Below are positions 19,081-26,142 of a stretch of 32,194 bases of DNA, in pieces (position 1 is the stretch's first letter; every line of letters begins with the position of its first letter). The position numbers and the translations under genes were made by a program. The notes under the pieces are model-generated. The model was not told where the DNA came from. It was given only the letters and a program-made list of their open reading frames with translations, and made no database searches. Location: the IMG/VR virus record IMGVR_UViG_3300025592_000044, positions 1 through 32,194 of that record, one strand, 5' to 3'. Origin of the DNA: a virus.

Positions 19081-19444
19081 TTTGAATCTCCTCTACAACA
19101 ATATCAGACATGCCCTCGTCTCTGCTTAAATTAAAGGCGGTGGCTCTGAGTCCAGGTTTGCCTGGGTCCATATCGTTGATTAAATATCTCGGTCCTCTCT
19201 CAAGTCCCATTATCAATCTATCATATGGCACAGATGTGCCCCACAATTCTTTGATGGTATGATCCCTCAAGTTCTCTGGTCTAGCCGTTGTAAGAACGAT
19301 CATATGACCAGCTTCCTTGATTTCTTGAAGCTTCTCCAGTGAGCCAGGCGTAAGCTCTGGTGATGTACTCTCGTATGTCTCGAACTTACGATACTTGAAG
19401 ATGGTGCCATCGATGTCGCAAAAAATAGTCTTGTATTTCTTCAT
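19067..19444 (-). CDS. HAD-superfamily phosphatase
   Basis: A 125-residue protein with the HAD nucleophile motif FCDIDGTIF (D10, acid/base D12) and motif II VLTTARPE. The terminal acidic motif is reduced to INDMD. There is no clear cap insertion. The substrate cannot be read from sequence; small HAD enzymes in phages may act on nucleotides or polynucleotide 3' ends. TAATG overlap with the upstream gene. Confidence 0.82.
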   Translation of the reverse strand: MKKYKTIFCDIDGTIFKYRKFETYESTSPELTPGSLEKLQEIKEAGHMIVLTTARPENLRDHTIKELWGTSVPYDRLIMGLERGPRYLINDMDPGKPGLRATAFNLSRDEGMSDIVVEEIQNVCW

Positions 19445-19938
19445 TACAGAACCTTCTTTCCATACTTGTTAATCTCTGTGTTTGTGATGTTGGCTGAGAG
19501 GCGCGGGTCCTTCTTGCTAAGAACAGTTGGATACTTCTTTTCCAACTTTGGTAACAAAATATCAAACACTTGTTGTCCTGATAACTGCCAAGATTCTACA
19601 AGCCTTCCGCCCTCGAACCTATTGTAAAAGTGTTCAGGATACTTCGCCAACTTTTCTTCTCTCAAATAGCGTACTTGTTCTTCCCAACTGTTCTGAACCG
19701 ATATACCAGTATACGCACCCTTAACCTTGCCGCTGGTAGTGGATTTGTATTCGACTGGCTGCCCTGCGTCATTGTACGCATCAGCACCTGCAAAGCTCAC
19801 TGCAACGGTGTGGCCAAGCTCAATCGCGGCATATATCTCTTTAGATCTCGCGTAACTAAACGGGTCGCCCCAATCTTGAGTCGCGCAAAGCCTAGCCAAG
19901 CGCTCATATAAGTTTTTGTACTCCTCGGGAGGTGTCAT
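19444..19938 (-). CDS. PD-(D/E)XK nuclease-like protein next to a methyltransferase
   Basis: A 164-residue protein. Residues 40-66 contain a strand with GADAYNDAGQPVEYKST: D53 and E63-x-K65, the D...ExK catalytic signature of restriction-endonuclease folds, preceded by the helix with E34/E40. The C-terminus is basic and ends SANITNTEINKYGKKVL. It has its own consensus sigma-70 promoter, embedded in the end of the methyltransferase gene just upstream. The pairing suggests a restriction-modification-like unit, but no cutting has been shown, and the specificity is unknown. Confidence 0.62.
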   Translation of the reverse strand: MTPPEEYKNLYERLARLCATQDWGDPFSYARSKEIYAAIELGHTVAVSFAGADAYNDAGQPVEYKSTTSGKVKGAYTGISVQNSWEEQVRYLREEKLAKYPEHFYNRFEGGRLVESWQLSGQQVFDILLPKLEKKYPTVLSKKDPRLSANITNTEINKYGKKVL

Positions 19939-19953
19939 ATTCTATCCTTTTTT

Positions 19954-19982
19954 ATTATATTAGTATTTTTTTAATCTGTCAA
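19954..19982 (-). promoter_or_regulatory. Perfect-consensus sigma-70 promoter
   Basis: Minus strand TTGACA (19977-19982), exactly 17 bp, then TATAAT (19954-19959). Both hexamers match the E. coli consensus at all positions. It lies in the last codons and downstream edge of the methyltransferase gene and drives the PD-(D/E)XK-like gene and the nucleotide genes beyond. RNA start near 19947. Confidence 0.88.
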
Positions 19983-20844
19983 CACTTTTGTCGAAAAATT
20001 TCTGGTCTACCTCACACCCTAGGAAGTTTCGTTCCGTTAGCTTTGCTGCAACAGCAGTCGTACCCGAACCAGAAAACGGGTCCAATACTATGTCACCAGG
20101 GTTTGAATGCTTTGCAATCAAGTCCTGAAACAACCGTAAGCTCTTTTGTGTGGGGTGGAACCTATCTTTACCTCCTTGCAACGGGTACTTGTATATTGCA
20201 TTGTCATATTTGCTATTAAATGTTGGGCTGCCACCCTTAACACCTAACAGGGCGATCTCCCTACAGTTTGTCAAATAGTTCCTGGAACTGTTAAGGGGTT
20301 GAGGGTTCGTCTTGATCCATTCTAAGAACCTCAACTGTTTGAATTTGTTGCCTTCTAAGATGTCTTTTAGATTCGTCACCTTCCACAAATCAAAGAAGAT
20401 GATGGCCGTGCCGCCCTTTCGGAGAACTCTATAAAACTCACTCACGAACTCGTTCAAGGATTCCATAGTAAACTTAGAGTCCCAATCGCCGTAGTCTGTA
20501 GTGACAGCATATTTCTTGCCGTAAATGCTGCCGTATTTCAGGTAGTTCTGCTTATGTTTTTCAAGTTCAGCTGGCCACAAAGACCTGTCATCCTTGAACT
20601 TGCTTTTTTCAAAGAACTCCACCCACTGCGGGGCGGTTTTGTAAGAGTCCCAGTCCTCGCTGGTCTTGATGTTCTGCGACCCGTCCTTGTCCTGACCCTC
20701 GACGTGCTTCACCCACTTGTCCATACCTGTCTCCCTAGACGTGATGTACGGGGGGTCTGTAAGGATAAGATCTACCGAGTTACTGTCGAGAGTCTTCAGA
20801 AACTCCACCCCCTCGCTTAAAAAAATCTCCTGCTTAATTTCCAT
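19960..20844 (-). CDS. DNA N6-adenine methyltransferase (beta class)
   Basis: Transfers methyl from S-adenosylmethionine to DNA bases. The catalytic motif DPPY (30-33) comes first; the SAM-binding motif DPFSGSGTT (255-263) comes last, with HPTQK just before it. This order (IV before I, target region between) defines the beta class, and DPPY indicates adenine as the target. At 294 residues it is a complete single enzyme. It may protect phage DNA or mark it against its own neighbour nuclease-like protein. An AGGAG site precedes ATG. Confidence 0.94.
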   Translation of the reverse strand: MEIKQEIFLSEGVEFLKTLDSNSVDLILTDPPYITSRETGMDKWVKHVEGQDKDGSQNIKTSEDWDSYKTAPQWVEFFEKSKFKDDRSLWPAELEKHKQNYLKYGSIYGKKYAVTTDYGDWDSKFTMESLNEFVSEFYRVLRKGGTAIIFFDLWKVTNLKDILEGNKFKQLRFLEWIKTNPQPLNSSRNYLTNCREIALLGVKGGSPTFNSKYDNAIYKYPLQGGKDRFHPTQKSLRLFQDLIAKHSNPGDIVLDPFSGSGTTAVAAKLTERNFLGCEVDQKFFDKSVDRLKKY

Positions 20845-20853
20845 CGGTAGCTC

Positions 20854-23800
20854 CTATGCTAACATCTTGAAAGTGCCTGATATAGACCTGGTACTGAACC
20901 CCCACTGGAGACTCCAGTCAAGCTTGGCCATGTATGGGCGATTTAAGTAAACTTTATCTTTCTCTGGCTTGACTCCCCAGCACTTAATCGATCTCTGCTC
21001 GGAGTTGGAGTCAATGACCTTGACAATGTAGAAGTCTTTACCGTTTTTCGTCTTCTTCTTCGCAACCTCTCTGGGAATAAACCAAACGACTTGCAAACCC
21101 TCATCGAATTCAGAGATTGGAGGGATGTGCAGCTCATCCAATCTCCTCTGAACGTGTTCATCAACAACCAGATTCAGTGGGAAGACTCCCGTAAGATCAA
21201 CGAGATACTGAAGTTTTTCCTCTTCCGTGAACTCTCCCTCTGGGGCATATAACCTTATGTTGTCCTCCAAGTTTTTAAGCTTTCGAGGCCGGTCGCATGC
21301 GACGGCTGACCAGAAGTGCTTGAGGCCCGTGAATCTTTCGTCCATCAGGCAATTCAGGGTCTGACTCTTTATCAAGGCGTCCAAACTTTTCTTGTTGAGT
21401 TTCGAATAAGTGATGTTGTCGTTAAATATAAACTCCTCGATCGTGTCGAACGGCCTGTTGTCTAGTATTTGTCGAATCGCAGATATACCTAGACCCTTGA
21501 TAGACGAAAGCGGTTGGATCAATGTTTTTTTGTCTTCGCTTATCTCCCAAGTTATGCCAGATGTATTTATGTTCAAAGGTTCGATATTGTACCCATAGGA
21601 TTTCGCAACATTGATCGCTCGCTCTTTCCGTTTATCCGGCTCCTTATCTAAAAACGCGGCCATCCAGCACTCGGGGTAATAATTCAGTAACCAGGCGCAC
21701 TGGTATGAAAGAATACAGTAGGAAACAGCGTGAGACTTGTTGAAACCATATCCTGAAAAGTATTCAAACTTTTCCCAAAGCTCCTTGGCTTGGTGGCCCT
21801 TCATTCCCTTCTCGATACAACCCTCGCGAAACTTGACATAAATCTTTTCTTTTTCTTCATCCGCTGATGAGCCCAGCCCTGTCTTGGTCAGCAGTTTTCT
21901 CAGCTTGTTCCCCTCATCTAGCGTCACATTCTTGCCGAGCTTGTGAGCTAGCATAGCAATCTGCTCTTGAAAGATTAAAAAACCGTATGTTTCTTCGGTG
22001 ACTTCTCTGACTTGTTTGTTGAGGTAGTCCACGCTACTTGGATCTTGCTTTGCGCCGACATACATCTTATCAACGCCAGCCGACAATGGGCCAGGTCGAT
22101 AGATGGAGGTGATTGCAGCGAGGTCTGTGATATTATTGGGCAGTGCCTGCTTGCAAAAGGCTTGTGCTCCGGCTTCTGTAAATTGGAATATCCCCGCCCA
22201 CCTTCCTTCGTGAAACACGTTTTTCCACACTTGGTCATCATCTAGGTCGATCCTCTCGGGGTGTAACCTTTCGTCGTAGAATCTCTTGATATCGGTGAAG
22301 GACGGGTCATCCACACCTTCATACCTCACCAAAACGTGGCGTATTGCGTCCTCCATCATCCTCAAGGAAGCGAGTCCCAGGATATCAAACTTGATGAAAC
22401 CCATTGGTTCCAAGTGTCGCACGTTCATACCCTCAGACCAAGGCGTTTGGCGGACACCCCCTGAGTTGATAAGCGGCATCCACTGGTCTAGGTTCTCTCC
22501 CACAACAACACCACCAGCGTGGCGTGAAGCTGAGCGTGTCTGACCATAGAGAGCATTTACGTGCGTTTCAATGTGAGGATACTTCTTCAAAAAATCTTTT
22601 AATGTCTCGGAGTACATCATAAGCTCTTCGAAGGTGGGATTGTACACTCCAGCAGTGATACCGCGTGCTTTTTTGGCCAGCGGTGTTGCCTCGAATATCA
22701 TCTTGCTAGTGACGTTGTTCACTTCCGAGAAAGATATGTTATAAAACTTTGATATGTCCTTTACCAAAGATCTCAACTGTAACGTGTTCCAGTTTGTAAT
22801 GGGGACCACGGTGTTGTCTCCCCACTCGTCAATGAGTTCTTCCTTTAAAGTCATCGGGTCCGAAACATCGTAGTCAATGTCTGGGTAGCCGGACCCACCT
22901 TTTGTCAAAAAGCGCTCAAATTGGAGCCCGTACTTGATCGGATCTACTTGGGTGATGTCTAGGGCATAGGCGACCAGAGAGCCTGCGGCAGAGCCTCTGC
23001 CGGCCCCCACAAGCTGCTTTACGGTCGCTCTGTCGGCGATTGCTTTCATCGTCAGAAAATACTTACTAAATCCTCTAGACTCGATAATCTTGCACTCATA
23101 TTTCAGCCTTTCGATATAATCGGGATTGGAAACGAATCCACGCACTCGTGCGCCCTCGATGCAAAGTCTTGCGAGAGCTTGTCCTGGCGAGTAGCCGTCG
23201 GGAACAAACATATCAGGTAGACGAACCTCGTTATCAGGCAAAAAATCCTCAATGTCATTAAAAGCAATCCGGTGAGTACTCTTTATAGAATTAAGTACCA
23301 AATTGTCGTCGTATTGAAATCCACATTCTTTAGAGTATTTCTTATAACTCTCCCACATCTGGTCGCCATTTTTTGGATAAAGTTCATAACCAACCTCTTC
23401 AACTCCATCGGGCAGTTCATTAGACATCCATTCTGGGCGTCTGCCTAGGAAGCCTAGGCGCTTATAAAGTTCTCTGTCCTTCCATACGTCTGGCGAATAG
23501 TAGTGAGAGTCCGCCGTAGAAATCAGGTCAATGCCAAATTCGTGATGCATTTGTATGATGTAGGTATTCAGTTGATGCTGCTCTGGCACATTATTCCACT
23601 GCAGTTCTCCATACCATCTCTGTCCAAATATTGACTGCATCTTCTGGGTAGTCTCTCGAAAAGCATTGAGGACAGCATCTTCCCCCTTGTCTTTATTCTG
23701 CCAGAAATTACCTGCATAAACCCCGCCTAAACAGGCAGAGGCCGCGATGACGCCCTCATTGTGCCTCTTCAGCATCGCATAGTCAACTCTAGGGTAACGA

Positions 23801-24291
23801 TAAAAGTTATCACTAGTGTACGACTTTGAGATCATTTTGAAAATGTTCTTCAAACCGACCTGATTCTGAGCTAGTAGTATGAGATGACTTCTTCTATTTA
23901 GAGTTGACTTTACGAGCTTTTTAGATTCCTCATCTTCAACCGTAGCGCCGCTCTGGAGTTCCCTCTTCTTTGTAGATTTGTTCTTTGCTAAAGCGCGAAC
24001 CTTGTCGTATTCCTCTTTCCAATTGGCCACAGATGGAATGAAGTAGGCTTCACAGCCGAAGATAGGCTTGAAGTCCCTGCCCTCAGACTTCATCTTCTTT
24101 GCGTGTAAAACCTGGTATGCTAGTCCGTTAGCGTTTCCGTGATCCGTGAGGGCCAGGGCGTCCATACCGTTTTCGTATGCAAAGTCCATATGCTCGGAAG
24201 GGTATCCCAGAGCGTCAAAAAGCGAGCCGGCGACCGAATGTGCGTGCAGTCCAACGAACGGAATATCGGATTTATTCCTCTGTGAGTTCAT
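20854..24291 (-). CDS. dnaE: DNA polymerase III alpha subunit (DnaE type)
   Basis: A complete 1145-residue replicative polymerase. The N-terminal PHP domain has H16-x-H18, TDHG (D50, H51), E81, H136, C187 and D261-S-H263, so the metal site looks intact. The Pol3 core has GRGSAAGSLVAYALD (431-445) and the catalytic PDIDYD (470-475; D471, D473), with the third Asp in the KFDILG motif. Then comes the GYGFNKSHAVSY motif, a helix-hairpin-helix-like part and a C-terminal OB-fold (KTKNGKDFYIVKV). Its ATG has AGGA 8 nt upstream. Few phages encode DnaE; most use family A or B polymerases. Confidence 0.97.
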   Translation of the reverse strand: MNSQRNKSDIPFVGLHAHSVAGSLFDALGYPSEHMDFAYENGMDALALTDHGNANGLAYQVLHAKKMKSEGRDFKPIFGCEAYFIPSVANWKEEYDKVRALAKNKSTKKRELQSGATVEDEESKKLVKSTLNRRSHLILLAQNQVGLKNIFKMISKSYTSDNFYRYPRVDYAMLKRHNEGVIAASACLGGVYAGNFWQNKDKGEDAVLNAFRETTQKMQSIFGQRWYGELQWNNVPEQHQLNTYIIQMHHEFGIDLISTADSHYYSPDVWKDRELYKRLGFLGRRPEWMSNELPDGVEEVGYELYPKNGDQMWESYKKYSKECGFQYDDNLVLNSIKSTHRIAFNDIEDFLPDNEVRLPDMFVPDGYSPGQALARLCIEGARVRGFVSNPDYIERLKYECKIIESRGFSKYFLTMKAIADRATVKQLVGAGRGSAAGSLVAYALDITQVDPIKYGLQFERFLTKGGSGYPDIDYDVSDPMTLKEELIDEWGDNTVVPITNWNTLQLRSLVKDISKFYNISFSEVNNVTSKMIFEATPLAKKARGITAGVYNPTFEELMMYSETLKDFLKKYPHIETHVNALYGQTRSASRHAGGVVVGENLDQWMPLINSGGVRQTPWSEGMNVRHLEPMGFIKFDILGLASLRMMEDAIRHVLVRYEGVDDPSFTDIKRFYDERLHPERIDLDDDQVWKNVFHEGRWAGIFQFTEAGAQAFCKQALPNNITDLAAITSIYRPGPLSAGVDKMYVGAKQDPSSVDYLNKQVREVTEETYGFLIFQEQIAMLAHKLGKNVTLDEGNKLRKLLTKTGLGSSADEEKEKIYVKFREGCIEKGMKGHQAKELWEKFEYFSGYGFNKSHAVSYCILSYQCAWLLNYYPECWMAAFLDKEPDKRKERAINVAKSYGYNIEPLNINTSGITWEISEDKKTLIQPLSSIKGLGISAIRQILDNRPFDTIEEFIFNDNITYSKLNKKSLDALIKSQTLNCLMDERFTGLKHFWSAVACDRPRKLKNLEDNIRLYAPEGEFTEEEKLQYLVDLTGVFPLNLVVDEHVQRRLDELHIPPISEFDEGLQVVWFIPREVAKKKTKNGKDFYIVKVIDSNSEQRSIKCWGVKPEKDKVYLNRPYMAKLDWSLQWGFSTRSISGTFKMLA

Positions 24292-24508
24292 CTATTAAAT
24301 CCTCCAGGTCATTTTGAAGACCGTATAATTTATTAACAAGGGAGTCGAACTCATCTGACTTTGACTTCGAGGCACAAATCATTGCACCATCCCATATTTT
24401 TTCAAAAAGACACTGTTGAAAGTGGCCCAGTTGGTAACTGTGGTTTGGCAAACCAGCTTCCCCTTTTTCCAAGAGCGTAAGCTCATCATAAACCTCATTC
24501 CAGCTCAT
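24272..24508 (-). CDS. Hypothetical acidic helical protein
   Basis: A 78-residue, mostly helical acidic protein (ending DLEDLIDELTEE) with AGGGG 7 nt before its ATG. It overlaps the dnaE start by 20 nt, so the two are co-translated; it may assist the polymerase, but no family is recognised. Confidence 0.65.
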   Translation of the reverse strand: MSWNEVYDELTLLEKGEAGLPNHSYQLGHFQQCLFEKIWDGAMICASKSKSDEFDSLVNKLYGLQNDLEDLIDELTEE

Positions 24509-25385
24509 CGTCTGTCCCCTTTAATTTTTTAAAAGTACTGTTTTTAAATATGTGTTTGCTCGGTCTCTTTATCTCCGAGGTTTTACCTGATAAGAAATAG
24601 TACTGGTAATCCTGCCAATTGTCAATTGAAAAGTACCAATCGACGTTAACCTCAACAGTGCCAGCGTCGATTACGCAGCCCTGCATCATTTCCCTTATTC
24701 CGATGTCCTTGGATGACCAGCGCTTAGCAATGGGCAAACTCTTGTCGTTTCCGGTACAGGACTTCTTGGCCTGGTGTACGCAATTCTTGTAGTCTTCTGG
24801 GGACATCGAGAAACCCAAGTACGTATCTTTGTTCAAAGCGTTGCAGCTTTCGTGCGTAAGCACTACCCGGTTCGGACTGGACAACACTTTCCTGTGTTTT
24901 TGAAGTTGCGACGGATCGTAGACGCCATAAGGGAAGCAGACATAATATCTACTAGGTACGACCCAACGACTAATCTTTGAGCTTGTGACGAACGCTGATA
25001 ACATTCCGTGCATCGCGTTCCAAATAAGGCTATCTCTTCTATCTCTGTCTTTTGGGTGCACCGGAGTATAAAACACCGGAACTATGCGCTTTCCGTCTTT
25101 TGGAAACTTGGTGAACGAGGCCTGAGAAACACTGCAAGGGTCAACAACATAATCTCCAACCCTATGCTTCAAAAGTGGTTGAATGTCGTCATCACAAACA
25201 ATCCATATAGTCTCGCAGCCAGCATAAGCGCACTCGATTACAGCCCTCTCTATTGCGAGGTAGTTCTGAGATATCGGATTCAAGGATTCGTGCCAAGGGA
25301 ATCCAAAGTCTGATCGTATTCCAGAAACAGGAATCACACCAGCCAGATGAAAAATATTGGGATTTTCGCTGCCTTTTTCAATCAC
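24495..25385 (-). CDS. Nucleotidyltransferase (GT-A)-like protein
   Basis: About 296 residues from the GTG at 25385, which overlaps the upstream stop (start uncertain: a longer frame reaches TTG 25463). Near the N-terminus it reads HLAGVIPVSGIRSDFGFPW then LAIERAVIECAYAGCETIWI and VCDDDIQPLLKHRVGDYVVDP. This resembles the nucleotide-binding strand, helix and second strand of GT-A nucleotidyltransferases, which make NDP-sugars. The substrate is not readable. The C-terminal half has no clear motif. Its partner is the gene directly upstream, and they may act together. Confidence 0.6.
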   Translation of the reverse strand: MIEKGSENPNIFHLAGVIPVSGIRSDFGFPWHESLNPISQNYLAIERAVIECAYAGCETIWIVCDDDIQPLLKHRVGDYVVDPCSVSQASFTKFPKDGKRIVPVFYTPVHPKDRDRRDSLIWNAMHGMLSAFVTSSKISRWVVPSRYYVCFPYGVYDPSQLQKHRKVLSSPNRVVLTHESCNALNKDTYLGFSMSPEDYKNCVHQAKKSCTGNDKSLPIAKRWSSKDIGIREMMQGCVIDAGTVEVNVDWYFSIDNWQDYQYYFLSGKTSEIKRPSKHIFKNSTFKKLKGTDDELE

Positions 25386-26142
25386 GCGCTTGCACCAAAA
25401 GAACATCAAGAGATGTCGTTGGAAATTCGACCAAAGAGGACGGTTCATACCTGTCGAGCCCAACCTTTATAACGTCCCTACTGGTGACGTTCAAGTCTAT
25501 CCTGTTTCTAAAGACTTTTCCCGTCTTTTTATCGATTCTATTTACAGTACCCATAATACCATTTTCTTCTAACGCTCTTCTGGTCTTAAATCTACACATA
25601 GTATCAGAAAATTCAAAATCCAACAACTGGCCTTCACTCAGGTATGAAACAACGACTACATCCTTGTGTCTCAAGTCACTATCTAATCTGCCAGACTCGT
25701 AGAGAACAATTCTGTTTACAAAATCGTCTTTAGATCTAATCTCATCGGTTTCAAACTTAACACATTTTTTTAAGTTTATCCAATCAACAACTTTGAGCTT
25801 TTCTTGGCCCTTTTCGATAACTTCGTTTTCAAGATCCAGGCAGTTGTTGTCAAATACATAACATTTTTTGAACAAGATTTTCGCACTGTGGTTTCCACCA
25901 TGGATCACGGTGATAGACTCACCCCTTACCCTCAAGGACTTGACTCTATCGGAGAACGGGATTTTCCCCAAGAGACCGAGTCTGAACATACGCTGGTTCC
26001 ACATCTCAAACCCTTCATCAAAGAAATATGGTGGAGACGAGCCATTATATATCAACGGACAGTCGTTGATCTGTGCGTATAATACCGATCTCAAGCAAGA
26101 TCCGACAACTATTTTATCGACAGACCAAGTTCTTGTAGTCAT
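25378..26142 (-). CDS. Unrecognised protein, partner of the nucleotidyltransferase-like gene
   Basis: A 254-residue protein from ATG 26142 with AGGAA 8 nt upstream (GTG 26160 is weaker). The N-terminus has IVVGSCLRSVLYAQINDCP and IYNGSSPPYFFDEGFE; the remainder is mixed alpha/beta with Cys and many basic residues. The GxC-x loop could be a nucleotide-binding turn, but no family is recognised. It ends inside the start of the nucleotidyltransferase-like gene and its start overlaps the end of the lipoprotein gene. Confidence 0.6.
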   Translation of the reverse strand: MTTRTWSVDKIVVGSCLRSVLYAQINDCPLIYNGSSPPYFFDEGFEMWNQRMFRLGLLGKIPFSDRVKSLRVRGESITVIHGGNHSAKILFKKCYVFDNNCLDLENEVIEKGQEKLKVVDWINLKKCVKFETDEIRSKDDFVNRIVLYESGRLDSDLRHKDVVVVSYLSEGQLLDFEFSDTMCRFKTRRALEENGIMGTVNRIDKKTGKVFRNRIDLNVTSRDVIKVGLDRYEPSSLVEFPTTSLDVLLVQARD

